Source: Candidatus Adiutrix sp. (GTDB taxonomy: Bacteria > Desulfobacterota > Desulfarculia > Adiutricales > Adiutricaceae). From it: DNA of 42,875 nucleotides. Shown piece by piece: positions 7,702 to 15,846 of this stretch. The first letter of the stretch is position 1. Every line of letters starts with the position of its first letter. The stretch is taken from positions 1 to 42,875 of the forward strand of contig JAISFR010000128.1 in NCBI GenBank assembly GCA_031263565.1. The letters run 5' to 3'. The translations under genes were made by a program, and so were the position numbers. The notes under the pieces were generated by a model that saw nothing but the letters and a program-made list of their open reading frames with translations, ran no database searches and was not told where the DNA came from.

Positions 7702-9753
7702 TTATTTACGTTCTATCACGTCGTAGTGGGAAAATTGCATGGAAAAGGAGCCGCGTCCCTGGGTCTGGGAACGGATGGCCGTGGAATAGCCGAAAAGCTC
7801 GTTTAAAGGGGCCAGGGCGGTGACGACTTTAAAGCCCGGGTGGCCGGAGATGTCCTCCACCCGGCCCAGGCGGGCGCCCAGGTCGCCGATGATTTCACCC
7901 ATGAACTCGTCCGGGGTGGTTATTTCCAGGCGCATGAAGGGTTCCATCAGGGTGGGGGCGGCCTGGGCCAGGGCCTGCCGCAGGGCCTGGTTGACGGCCA
8001 TGCGGGCCACGGCTTCGTTGCTCTCGCCTTCGCCCAGCTCCAGATTTTCCAGGCTCACCTTCAAATCCAGAAGCGGATAGCCCTGGAGGGGGCCGGAATT
8101 CTGCCCTTCGCTCAAAGTGCTCAGGGCCGCTTCCAGCATGGTTTCGGGCAGGGCCGCCCCGACCGGGGCGGGCAGGGCGTTGGTCGCCCGGAAGCCTTCG
8201 CCGCGGGGCAGGGGCCAGGCGGCCACCCGGGCTTTGGCCCAGTGGGGCGTCCCGGCCAGTTCCCGGTCGAAAAGGCCCTCGGCCGAAGCCGGCCGGCTGA
8301 TGGTCTCCCGATAGACCACCTGGGGCCGCCCGGCCCGGACGGAGAGGCCGAACTCCCGCCCCAGGCGCTGGGTCAGCACTTCCAGGTGCAGTTCGCCCAT
8401 GCCCGAAATAATGGTCTGCCCGGTTTCCCCGTCCACCCGGACCCGGAAGGTGGGATCTTCTTCGGCCAGCTTGCCCAGAACTTCCGCCAGCTTGTCGAGG
8501 TCGCCGGAATTTTCCGGTTCCAGGGCAATGGAGATGACCGGTTCGGCCGCTTCGATGGATTCCAGGAGGAGCGGCCGGTCGGGACTGGTGAGCGTATCGC
8601 CGGTGACCGCCGAACGGAGGCCGACCACCCCCACCAGGTCGCCGGCCCCGGCCTCGGGGAGGCGGTCGCGCTTGGCCGCGTGAATGCGGAATATCCGGCT
8701 GATCTTATCTTTATGCCCGGTGCGGGGGTTGAGCGTCTCCTGGCCTTCGGTCAGCCGGCCGCTGTAAATTCGGATGAAGCTCATCTTGCGGCCCTGTTCC
8801 ATCATCTGGATTTTGAAGACCAGGGCGGCCAGCGGAGCCTTTTCCCGCAGCTCGATTTCCAGCGGCTCCCCTTCCGGGCTGTGGGCCAGGATGGCCGGAA
8901 AATCGTTGGGCGCCGGCAGATAGTCCACGATGCCGTCCAGAAGCGGCTGAACACCTTTGTTGCGCAAAGCCGCTCCGCAGAAGACCGGGGCCCCTTTCAG
9001 GCCGATGGTGGCCCGGCGGATGGCGGCCTTGAGCCGGTTTTCGGCGATCTCCCGGCCTTCGAGATAATCCTCCATTATTTCGTCGTCGGTTTCGGCCACG
9101 GCTTCCAGCAGGCGGGTGCGGGCTTCGGCCGCTTCCTCCCGCAGTTCGGGCGGCAGTTCACTTTCCGTCAGGTCGGCCCCCAGGCTGTCGTCGGTCCAGA
9201 GACAGAGTTTTTGCCTCAGAAGGTCGATGACTCCCCGAAAATTTTCCTCCTGGCCCCAGGGCCGGGTCAGAATCAGGGGCCGGGCGCCCAGTTTTTCCCG
9301 CAGTTGCTCCATGACCCGGTCGAAATCGGCCCCGACGCGGTCGATCTTGTTGACGAAGACCAGCTTGGGCACCCCGTAGCGGTCGGCCTGGCGCCAGACC
9401 GTTTCCGACTGGGGCTGGACCCCGCCCACCGCGCAGAAGACGCCCACCGCCCCGTCCAGAACCCGCAGGCTCCTCTCCACCTCGATGGTGAAATCCACAT
9501 GGCCCGGGGTGTCGATGATGTTGATGCGGGCGTTCTTCCAGTCGCAGGTGGTCACCGCGCTCATGATGGTGATGCCCCGGGCCTGTTCTTCGGGCATGAA
9601 ATCCATGGTGGCTTCGCCGTCGTGCACTTCGCCCAGCTTGTGGGTGCGGCCGGTATAATAAAGGATGCGTTCGGTCAAAGTGGTCTTGCCGGCGTCAATG
9701 TGGGCGATGATGCCGATGTTGCGGACCAGGGAGGGTTTGCGGGCTGAAGCCAT
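7702..9753 (-). CDS. Elongation factor G paralogue (EF-G2-like)
   Basis: This is a translational GTPase of 683 residues with the EF-G domain order. GTP-binding motifs are intact: HIDAGKTT (18-25), DTPGH from Asp81, and NKID (135-138). Domain III contains SGMGELHLE. In domain IV the segment that in standard EF-G reads roughly KQSGGRGQYGHV is replaced at 491-510 by FDRELAGTPHWAKA, which resembles EF-G paralogues rather than canonical FusA. Location also argues for a paralogue, since there is no rpsL, rpsG or tuf nearby. Standard EF-G catalyses translocation and, with RRF, ribosome recycling. Whether this copy does either or both is unknown. It lies between the Pro/Ala-rich gene and the hybrid kinase. 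Confidence 0.9.
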   Translation of the reverse strand: MASARKPSLVRNIGIIAHIDAGKTTLTERILYYTGRTHKLGEVHDGEATMDFMPEEQARGITIMSAVTTCDWKNARINIIDTPGHVDFTIEVERSLRVLDGAVGVFCAVGGVQPQSETVWRQADRYGVPKLVFVNKIDRVGADFDRVMEQLREKLGARPLILTRPWGQEENFRGVIDLLRQKLCLWTDDSLGADLTESELPPELREEAAEARTRLLEAVAETDDEIMEDYLEGREIAENRLKAAIRRATIGLKGAPVFCGAALRNKGVQPLLDGIVDYLPAPNDFPAILAHSPEGEPLEIELREKAPLAALVFKIQMMEQGRKMSFIRIYSGRLTEGQETLNPRTGHKDKISRIFRIHAAKRDRLPEAGAGDLVGVVGLRSAVTGDTLTSPDRPLLLESIEAAEPVISIALEPENSGDLDKLAEVLGKLAEEDPTFRVRVDGETGQTIISGMGELHLEVLTQRLGREFGLSVRAGRPQVVYRETISRPASAEGLFDRELAGTPHWAKARVAAWPLPRGEGFRATNALPAPVGAALPETMLEAALSTLSEGQNSGPLQGYPLLDLKVSLENLELGEGESNEAVARMAVNQALRQALAQAAPTLMEPFMRLEITTPDEFMGEIIGDLGARLGRVEDISGHPGFKVVTALAPLNELFGYSTAIRSQTQGRGSFSMQFSHYDVIERK

Positions 9754-9853
9754 GACGGTCGACCTTTATGGACAGCGGCCCCCGAAGGAGGGCCGAATTG
9801 AGAGCCGGAATCTAAAAAATAAGCAATACCAGGGCCAAAATCAAGGGGCCCAG

Positions 9854-10360
9854 TCAGTTGCCCCGGTCGCGCAGGGCGGCCCGGAAAGCCCTCTCCACCG
9901 CCCGCTCGATGAGGTCGGCCAGCTCCCGGGGGCTGAGTTCGGCCACCGTGAGGGGCGCCCCGGGGCGGGGGCCGGGCGCCGCCCCGGCCCAGGGGCCGGG
10001 GTCGGCCCCGAAGCCTGATTCCAGTTCCAGTTCCAGCGGCGCGCTTTCCCCGGGCCCCGGCCCGGCCAAAGGGTCGTGGTCGGCGGCCGGGGCAATGGCG
10101 GCCGCTGAAAGCTCGAAATCATCCGGCAGAATCGGGGCGGGCGGCGCCGGGTCGGCCGGAGCCCCGGCCGGCAGCTCGAAATCGTCCGGCAGCACCACAT
10201 CGTCCGGCCGGCCCGGGGGTCCCGGGCCGTCGGCGGCCGCCCCGGGGACGGCCGGTTTCCCCAGCGCCATCTCCAGCTCTTCAAAGATCTCTTCCACTTC
10301 CGCGTCGATCTCGGCGGAATGACGGGCGGCTTCCGACCGATCCCAGGGGGGCGAATTCAT
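9854..10360 (-). CDS. Pro/Ala-rich acidic protein with a repeated LPDDFEL motif
   Basis: I do not recognise this 168-residue protein. It begins with a short acidic helical part (EIDAEVEEIFEELEMAL) and continues with a long low-complexity region rich in Pro, Ala, Gly and Asp. The motif LPDDFEL appears twice, about 20 residues apart (around residues 57 and 77). The C-terminus is a predicted amphipathic helix (ELADLIERAVERAFRAAL). No signal peptide or membrane segment is visible. This frame was chosen because it is the only one with regular acidic composition and motif repetition, and because it starts eight bases after the upstream gene. A scaffold or docking role for the repeated motif would be speculation. 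Confidence 0.6.
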   Translation of the reverse strand: MNSPPWDRSEAARHSAEIDAEVEEIFEELEMALGKPAVPGAAADGPGPPGRPDDVVLPDDFELPAGAPADPAPPAPILPDDFELSAAAIAPAADHDPLAGPGPGESAPLELELESGFGADPGPWAGAAPGPRPGAPLTVAELSPRELADLIERAVERAFRAALRDRGN

Positions 10361-10368
10361 GGCTTGCC

Positions 10369-11124
10369 TCAGTTGGGCGCTTTCCCCGATTCCAGCATCT
10401 TCAGATATCGGTCCCGCCAGGCCAGGGCCAGGGCCTCGGCCTGTTCCGGCGCAGGCCCTTTATTGGCGGCGTAAAGATTCAAGAACAAAATCCGCCCTTC
10501 GGCCAAAATGGCGCTGGTGACCGCGAAATAACGGGGGCTGAAGTTCTCGGCGCCGTCCGGCCCCCGGCTGAAGGCGCCCAGGCGGGTTTTGAAGCTGATA
10601 TGGTCGGCGCCGCGGTCGATCAGTTCAAAGGCCGTGCTGGCCGTGGCGCCGGCCGGGGGCGCGTCGTCGCCGCCGCCGGCCGGCCCGGCCCCGCCGGCCA
10701 CCGGAATATTGGCGAAGAAACGGTCCAGACGCTCGAAATCCAGGCTGGCGATGTCCTGGGCCTGGGAGGCGGCGACGGTGGCGTAATAGGCCAGATCCGA
10801 GGGCCGGGGGCCGTAAATTTCGTCAAAGAACGATTTCCAGGCCCCGGGTTCGGCAAAAATGGCCTCCGCCAGGGTCAGATCCGGCTGAAAGGCGGACAGG
10901 GCCTCGTCAATGTCGTGGTCCAGCCCGTCGACCCGCTGAAAGCCGGCTGGTCCGGCCAGGTCTATGGCTGTCGGGCCCAACTGGATTTTGGGCGCCTGAC
11001 TTTTATAAGGGAGCTGGGCGGCCAGGGGAAAAGCGCCGGCCGAGACGATCAACAGCCCGGCCGCGGCCAGGGCGGCGAAAAAACAGCGGTTCAATATGCA
11101 CCTCAAAAAGTGGAATAAACACAC
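10369..11124 (-). CDS. Exported protein of unknown function
   Basis: This 251-residue protein starts with a signal peptide: Leu/Ala-rich core about residues 13-33, possible cleavage after PLAAQ. No family is recognised in the mature part. Conserved-looking features are an acidic segment (DHDIDEAL), an aromatic segment (SDLAYYATVAAS) and a C-terminal region resembling small secreted domains (ILFLNLYAANKG). A Gly/Ala/Pro linker occurs near residues 145-165. GTG at 11124 has GGAAG five bases upstream; a TTG at 11094 is a possible alternative that would begin nearer the signal sequence. It lies 27 bases after the lipoprotein gene and eight before the Pro/Ala-rich gene, so it is probably cotranscribed with both. 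Confidence 0.65.
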   Translation of the reverse strand: MCLFHFLRCILNRCFFAALAAAGLLIVSAGAFPLAAQLPYKSQAPKIQLGPTAIDLAGPAGFQRVDGLDHDIDEALSAFQPDLTLAEAIFAEPGAWKSFFDEIYGPRPSDLAYYATVAASQAQDIASLDFERLDRFFANIPVAGGAGPAGGGDDAPPAGATASTAFELIDRGADHISFKTRLGAFSRGPDGAENFSPRYFAVTSAILAEGRILFLNLYAANKGPAPEQAEALALAWRDRYLKMLESGKAPN

Positions 11125-11151
11125 AGCGTCTTCCGACGGCCGGCGGCGGGC

Positions 11152-12054
11152 TCAGGGCAGCCGCACCAGTTCAAAGCCGTCGGGGCGTTCCAGGCGGAAC
11201 TGGGCTTCGTCCAGCGGCAGGCCCAGGCGGACCTGGTCATAGGTCACCCTGAGGCTCTGGGCCTGGCGGTCGGGGCCGGTCCAGTCGATCTCCACGGAAT
11301 GGGGGAAGGGCTCGGGCCGTCCGCCCTGGTCCTCCCGGGGCACGGGCTTGACCGACATATAGCGGATGCTGATCTCCGGGTTGCGGGCCGGCCCGTAGCT
11401 GGCCGACTGAATGACCGCCCCGCCCGGGTCTTGGGCGACCGGCCCGGCCAGGCGCAGACGCCAGAGCTGATTGTCGGCCTCCGGGGCGCCGGCCGGCACG
11501 ACGCTCAGTTCGGTGTCGCCGCCGCTTTCCCGGGCCCCGGCCGCCGCCGGGCGCACCTGGGAGCCGGTCATCAGGGCCGTCAACTGATCCGGGCTCAGGC
11601 CCAGGGGAATAAAGCGGCCGAAATTGGCCGCCGTGGCCGGGCCGGTGACGAACTGCCGGGCGCCGTAGAGCAGGCCGCTGAGCTGGCCGCCGTCGCTGGC
11701 CAGGCGGAAGGCCGGCCGGCCGGTGGGGTCCAGGGCGGTGAAGAGCAGGCGGCCGGGTTTGCTGACCAGCACTTCATAGCGAAAGAAATGCCTCTGCTGG
11801 TCGACCGTATAGCCGGCCCCGCCCCGGGCGGCCAGGGTGCGCAGGCTGGCCCCGCGCTGGTAGAGCCCGGAGGCCAGATCCATGGCCGGGCCCTGCGGGG
11901 CGTGGCTGAGCCGGCCCGATGAGGAAGAGCCGCCGCCCAGGCAGCCGGAAAGCAAAAAAACGGCCGCGAGGGCCGCGAGGGCCAGCCGGGCCGGGCCGGA
12001 CCGGGCTTCCGGCCCGCCGCCGCCGTCAATTCGACAAGCGCCTGATTTTTTCAT
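11152..12054 (-). CDS. Outer-membrane lipoprotein, LolB/DUF4292-like
   Basis: This 300-residue protein has a lipobox LLSGC with Cys38 as the lipidation site, followed by a Gly/Ser-rich linker. The mature part contains SLRTLAARGGAGY, FFRYEVLVSKPGRLLFTALDPTG and a C-terminal SLRVTYDQVRLGLPL. This pattern is like LolB and DUF4292 proteins, a half-barrel fold that binds lipidated substrates or lipids. I infer an outer-membrane lipoprotein-insertion or lipid-handling role; the similarity is moderate. The ATG at 12054 overlaps the upstream TPR gene by 29 bases and has GGAG about seven bases before it. TPR lipoprotein followed by LolB-like lipoprotein is an arrangement I associate with deltaproteobacteria. 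Confidence 0.75.
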   Translation of the reverse strand: MKKSGACRIDGGGGPEARSGPARLALAALAAVFLLSGCLGGGSSSSGRLSHAPQGPAMDLASGLYQRGASLRTLAARGGAGYTVDQQRHFFRYEVLVSKPGRLLFTALDPTGRPAFRLASDGGQLSGLLYGARQFVTGPATAANFGRFIPLGLSPDQLTALMTGSQVRPAAAGARESGGDTELSVVPAGAPEADNQLWRLRLAGPVAQDPGGAVIQSASYGPARNPEISIRYMSVKPVPREDQGGRPEPFPHSVEIDWTGPDRQAQSLRVTYDQVRLGLPLDEAQFRLERPDGFELVRLP

Positions 12055-13741
12055 TCAACTTCTCCTGCTGCTCGTATCCGCCTTCCAGGGCCTGGCGGTA
12101 GGCCTCGATCGCCTCCCGGGCGCGGCCCAGCTTCACCAGCACGTCGCCCAGATGGTCCAGCACCACCGGATCCTGGCTGGACAGGGGCACGGCCCGTTCC
12201 AGAAGGTCCAGGGCTTTTTGGGCATCGCCCAGATTATAGTGGATCCAGGCCAGGGTGTCGATGATGTAGCCGCTGTCCGGCCTCAGTTCGTCGGCCTTTT
12301 CGGCCAGGGCCAGGGCTTCGCCCAGGTTTTCCCGCCGCTCGGCCCAGGTGTAGGCCAGATAGTTCAGGGCCTCGGCGTGCTCCGGGTTCAGGCGGATGGC
12401 CTCCCGCATGGCCGAGACCGAGGCTTTTTTGTCGCCCAGCCGGTCTTCGATCACCCCCTGCCGGAAGCGGAGCTCGGCCTCCCGGGGGAAACGCCGCACG
12501 GCCTGGACAATGACCCGGCGGGCTTTTTGCGTCTGGCCCAGTTCCTCCAGCAGCAGGGCCTGGGCCGCCGGCAGCCGGGGAGCGTCCGGCCGGGCCCGGA
12601 CGGCGCCGTTGATGATCTCCAGGGCCTCATTCAGGCGTTGGCGGGGATCGTCGTTCCGGATGGTGGAGGCCAGAAGCAGGCGGGCCTCCACATAGAGATC
12701 GCTCTTTTGGTCGATCTGGCCCAATTTTTCCCGGGCCTGGCCGATTTCCCCCAGTTCCAGGCCGGCGGCGGCCAGGCGGAAAAGGGCTTCCGCGTTCCGG
12801 GGCTCCTTCTGCAGCACCGCCTCGAATTCCCGGGCGGCGTCCTCAAAGAGGCCCTGCTCCATATAGACGCGCCCGATCAGCAGGTGGGCCGCCGGCCCGC
12901 TCTCGGCCGGGGGGCCGCCCAATTCCTGCAAAAGGGCCCTGGCCTCTCCGGCCCGGCCTTCCTGAAGCAGAAGACGGGCCAGGCGGGCTTTGGGCAGGGC
13001 GGCCGCCGGCCGCAGCCTGATGATCCGCTCATAAGTCTTTTCCGCGTTTCGGCGCTGGTCGGTCCGCTCGTAGAGGTCGGCCAGGTCGATCAGGGCCGTG
13101 ATGAAGTCCGGGTTCTTGTCGGCCGAGATTTTCAGGGCCGCGATGGCCTCCCCGGGCCGCCCGCTTTTGGCGTAAAAACTGCCCAGATAATAGTGGGCCA
13201 GATAGCCCGGGTCGGCGGTCACCATTTTCTTGAAAGTCGCCTCGGCCTCCTTAAGGCGGCCGGTTTCGGCGTAAAGGGCGCCGAGATGGCTGAGGGCCTC
13301 GAGATGGCCCGGGACCAGCTTCAGAACCTCCTGATAATAGCCGGCGGCCTCGTCCCAAAAGCCGCCGTAGGCCGCCACCCAGGCCGCGAAAAGGCGAGGT
13401 TCGGGCGCCTCGGGCGCCAGGTCGATGGCCTGCCGGGCGGAGCGCAGGGCGTTTTCATAGTCGCCCAGGCGGGCCTGGATCCGGGCCGACTCCAATTTAA
13501 GGTAATAGGAAGCGCGGTCCAGGCCGGAGGCCAGGTCCATGTTCTCCAAGGCGGCCCGGTCGTTTCGCTCCAGTTCCTTGAAGTTGGACTTGATGAAATA
13601 AAAGTAGCGCTGGCTTTCAGGATAGGGGTCCCCGCCCCGGGAGGCGTGGGCGCAGCCGGCCAGGGCGGCCGTCATCAGCAGGGCTCCCGAGAAGGCCGGG
13701 AGGCGGCGCAACATGAATAAACAAATATCTTTCATATCCAC
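12026..13741 (-). CDS. TPR-repeat lipoprotein
   Basis: This 571-residue protein has a lipobox (TAALAGC, Cys30) and then almost continuous tetratricopeptide repeats. Examples of the repeat signature are ALRSARQAIDLAPEAPE, EALSHLGALYAETGRLKEAE and YIIDTLAWIHYNLGDAQKALD. TPR arrays form a superhelix that holds peptides or protein partners, so this is probably a scaffold anchored in the outer membrane facing the periplasm. The last repeats (ALNYLAYTWAERRENL to VVLDHLGDVLVKLGR) have the form common in TPR lipoproteins next to LolB-like genes. The GTG at 13741 and ATG at 13735 are both possible starts. The rpoH stop is four bases upstream, implying a shared transcript. Confidence 0.88.
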   Translation of the reverse strand: MDMKDICLFMLRRLPAFSGALLMTAALAGCAHASRGGDPYPESQRYFYFIKSNFKELERNDRAALENMDLASGLDRASYYLKLESARIQARLGDYENALRSARQAIDLAPEAPEPRLFAAWVAAYGGFWDEAAGYYQEVLKLVPGHLEALSHLGALYAETGRLKEAEATFKKMVTADPGYLAHYYLGSFYAKSGRPGEAIAALKISADKNPDFITALIDLADLYERTDQRRNAEKTYERIIRLRPAAALPKARLARLLLQEGRAGEARALLQELGGPPAESGPAAHLLIGRVYMEQGLFEDAAREFEAVLQKEPRNAEALFRLAAAGLELGEIGQAREKLGQIDQKSDLYVEARLLLASTIRNDDPRQRLNEALEIINGAVRARPDAPRLPAAQALLLEELGQTQKARRVIVQAVRRFPREAELRFRQGVIEDRLGDKKASVSAMREAIRLNPEHAEALNYLAYTWAERRENLGEALALAEKADELRPDSGYIIDTLAWIHYNLGDAQKALDLLERAVPLSSQDPVVLDHLGDVLVKLGRAREAIEAYRQALEGGYEQQEKLNEKIRRLSN

Positions 13742-13745
13742 CCGG

Positions 13746-14753
13746 TCAGGCCTGACCCCCCGGCGCTTCCATGTCCGGCATCTCCTGGCGCATGAAAAGC
13801 AGCAGCGTTTTCTTCAGGCGTTCTTCCAACTGACGGACCCTCTCCCGGCTGATGCCGAACTCTTCGCCGATTTCCTGGAGGGTGACCGGCGCCTCGGCCA
13901 GAATTCTCTTTTCCAGGATCAATTGCTCCCGGGGGGAGAGGGTTTCCCGGAAAAGAGCCAGCTTGTTCTGGAGCAGTTCCTGAAGCTGGCTTTTGGCCAA
14001 AAGGCTCTCCGCGCCTTCCCCTTCCGACGGCAAAAGGCTGATCTTGCTCTGGTCGCTGTCCGGCCCTAGCGGGGCGTCCAGGGAGATTTCCCGGCCGGCG
14101 GACAGGCGCAGATCCATCTCCTTGACTTCCGACTCGGCCACGCCCAGGCGTTCGGCCAGAAGGGCCGGGGCCGGGGTCAGGCCCTCTTTGAGGATCTTGT
14201 CGCGCTCTTTGCGCAGGTTGTAGAAGAGCTTGCGCTGGGCCTGGGTCGTGCCGACCTTGACCAGGCGCCAGTTGTCCATGATGTATTTCAGGATATAGGC
14301 CTTGATCCAGTAAGAGGCGTAGTAGGAAAACTTCACCCCCCGGCCGGGATCGAATTTTTTCAGGGACTGCAGGAGCCCGACGTTGCCTTCCTGGATAAGG
14401 TCCAGAAGGTTGTTGAGCCAATGGCTCTGAAACTCCATGGCGATCTTGACCACCAGCCGGAGGTTGGAGGTGATGATTTTCCGGGCCGCCTCCGGGCTCC
14501 CGCTTTTTTTGTAAGCCCGGAGCAGGCTCTCTTCCTCGTCCCTGGTCAGGAGCTTGAAGCGGCGAACTTCCGAGAGATAGGCCCGCAAAGGGTCGAGGCC
14601 GGCCGGCGGGGCCGCCGCCGGCCGGACTGCCGGGGCCGGGGCCGGGGCCCGCAGGACCGGCGGCCCGGCCGGGGGTCTTTCCGCCGGGGCCGGGGCCCCG
14701 GACCAGCGGCCGGGCGGCTGATTTTCACGACCATATTTGGGCAGAAGAGCCAT
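13746..14753 (-). CDS. rpoH: RNA polymerase heat-shock sigma factor (sigma-32)
   Basis: This is a sigma-70-family factor of 335 residues. Region 2 is well conserved (NLRLVVKIAMEF, DLIQEGNVGLL, FSYYASYWIKAYIL). The RpoH box, here QRKLFYNLRKE, identifies it as sigma-32 rather than RpoD or RpoS. Region 4 ends with a helix-turn-helix in LQEIGEEFGISRERVRQLEERL. An N-terminal Pro/Ala-rich extension of about 50 residues is unusual for RpoH. I chose ATG at 14753 because AGGGTG precedes it at good spacing; a TTG at 14768 lies in frame upstream. The gene heads a close-packed run with two lipoprotein genes, so sigma-32 activity and envelope protein supply may be coordinated. Confidence 0.92.
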   Translation of the reverse strand: MALLPKYGRENQPPGRWSGAPAPAERPPAGPPVLRAPAPAPAVRPAAAPPAGLDPLRAYLSEVRRFKLLTRDEEESLLRAYKKSGSPEAARKIITSNLRLVVKIAMEFQSHWLNNLLDLIQEGNVGLLQSLKKFDPGRGVKFSYYASYWIKAYILKYIMDNWRLVKVGTTQAQRKLFYNLRKERDKILKEGLTPAPALLAERLGVAESEVKEMDLRLSAGREISLDAPLGPDSDQSKISLLPSEGEGAESLLAKSQLQELLQNKLALFRETLSPREQLILEKRILAEAPVTLQEIGEEFGISRERVRQLEERLKKTLLLFMRQEMPDMEAPGGQA

Positions 14754-14827
14754 TTCACCCTGCTTCAATCTGTTTCAGGCCGCTTCGGCGGGCCCTGAAA
14801 GCCGCCCGCGGAACCGGAATATTCCAG

Positions 14828-14854
14828 AGTATACCGAAAGCTCTCCCCTGTCAA
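14828..14854 (-). promoter_or_regulatory. Candidate promoter of rpoH
   Basis: On the minus strand a consensus TTGACA (14854-14849) is followed after 15 bases by TATACT (14833-14828). The spacing is shorter than optimal. A 17-base spacing would use TACTCT instead. It leaves a leader of about 70 bases before rpoH. Confidence 0.5.
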
Positions 14855-14902
14855 CCGCGGCAGTGAGGCGTAAAGCGGCCGCTGAGGCGCCGCGGCCGTC
14901 TT

Positions 14903-15667
14903 TTAAATCAGCCGGTCCAGGGCCTGGAGGGCCTCGGCGGTCCTGGCGCCCAGGATTTCCACCAGGTCGATTTCCATACTGAAATAATCGGCCAGGCTTT
15001 GGTCGAGGCTGTCGGCCACTATGCGCAGATTGAACCAGGGCAGGCCCCCCAGAAGGTTCTGGGCGGTAAAGGCGAAGGCCCCGGATTCCATGTCGCAGGC
15101 CAGGGCGGCGAAATCCCGCCCGAGGCTCAGTTTATGCTCGCGCCCGGCCACGAAGGTGTCGGAGGTCATCAGGCGGCCGCGTTTGAAGCCTTGGGCGCCC
15201 AAATGCTCCATCAGCCTGGAGGCTGTCCGGTCCAGGCAGTTAAGGGCGATGCTTTCGGCCAGGCCGGCGCTTAAGGGTTCATAGACGAACTGCCCGTAGG
15301 CTCCGTGCTGGCTGGCCCGGCCGTCTTCCATCCGCCAATCGGAAATTACGCAGGACGTCGAGGCGATGAGATCGCCGCTGGCCATTTCCAGGTTCAGGGA
15401 ACCGGCCGTGCCGGCGCCGACCAGAAAGGCCGGCCGATGGCCCCGGGCCAGGCCGGGCAGGACTTCGGCCGCCATTTTGAAGGCCGCGTTGATTTTGCCG
15501 GGGCCCGATTCCAGCACCCTGACCTTGATGTTGCTGAAGGCCGTCTCGGCCACCCGCCTTTTGACGGCCTGGTATTCATTGGGGGTGGGCGTGAAAACCA
15601 GCACCTCTTTTCCGGCCGGGTCCGTGCTCCGGCCGCCTTCCCCGCCGCCCGTCAGACAGGTCGCCAT
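14903..15667 (-). CDS. Purine-nucleoside hydrolase/phosphorylase family protein (MTA/SAH-nucleosidase-like)
   Basis: This 254-residue protein belongs to the PNP/UDP phosphorylase superfamily. Evidence is the early LVFTPTPNEYQAV strand, the phosphate/ribose-site loop FLVGAGTAGSL, and the ACDMESGAFAF segment, whose Met-Glu pair contacts the ribose hydroxyls in MTA/SAH nucleosidases. The base-binding Asp is in LRIVADSLD. This fits cleavage of methylthioadenosine, S-adenosylhomocysteine or futalosine-type nucleosides. Substrate cannot be assigned, because futalosine hydrolase (MqnB) shares these motifs and no men/mqn gene is adjacent. The start has a very strong ribosome site (GGAGGGAG). A near-consensus promoter lies at 15706-15734. 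Confidence 0.8.
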   Translation of the reverse strand: MATCLTGGGEGGRSTDPAGKEVLVFTPTPNEYQAVKRRVAETAFSNIKVRVLESGPGKINAAFKMAAEVLPGLARGHRPAFLVGAGTAGSLNLEMASGDLIASTSCVISDWRMEDGRASQHGAYGQFVYEPLSAGLAESIALNCLDRTASRLMEHLGAQGFKRGRLMTSDTFVAGREHKLSLGRDFAALACDMESGAFAFTAQNLLGGLPWFNLRIVADSLDQSLADYFSMEIDLVEILGARTAEALQALDRLI

Positions 15668-15705
15668 CGTCTCTCCCTCCTTTAAAGCCGATTTTAGCTT
15701 TTATC

Positions 15706-15734
15706 ATTATAGCCGCGCCGGCCTTCTTTGGCAA
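15706..15734 (-). promoter_or_regulatory. Sigma-70-type promoter of the nucleosidase-like gene
   Basis: On the minus strand TTGCCA (15734-15729), 17 bases, then TATAAT (15711-15706). Both elements and the spacing are close to consensus, and the start codon is about 40 bases downstream. Confidence 0.7.
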
Positions 15735-15805
15735 TGACCCGCTTTTCAATTCGGCCGCCGGCAGCTTTGGCCGGTAAAGGGAGGGCCGGGGCTTTCACCG
15801 CCCGC

Positions 15806-15835
15806 TTGCCGTTGCGGCCGATATCGGGCTATAAT
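15806..15835 (+). promoter_or_regulatory. Candidate promoter of the fic remnant
   Basis: TTGCCG (15806-15811), an 18-base spacer, and TATAAT (15830-15835) lie just before the fic frame. Transcription would begin near 15842, only about five bases before the first possible start (TTG 15847). The better candidate start is therefore GTG at 15901, which has AAAGG at proper spacing. Confidence 0.5.
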
Positions 15836-15846
15836 CGCCTCATCAA

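Noticed and set aside
7840-9747. Plus-strand frame of about 635 codons opposite the EF-G gene
   Set aside because: It is antisense to a protein with intact GTPase motifs. Its translation is rich in Gly, Gln, His and Pro with no recognisable domain, as expected from GC-rich complement frames.
11882-13720. Plus-strand frame of about 612 codons opposite the TPR lipoprotein gene
   Set aside because: The minus strand encodes a regular TPR array with a lipobox. The opposite frame has low-complexity composition and no family features.
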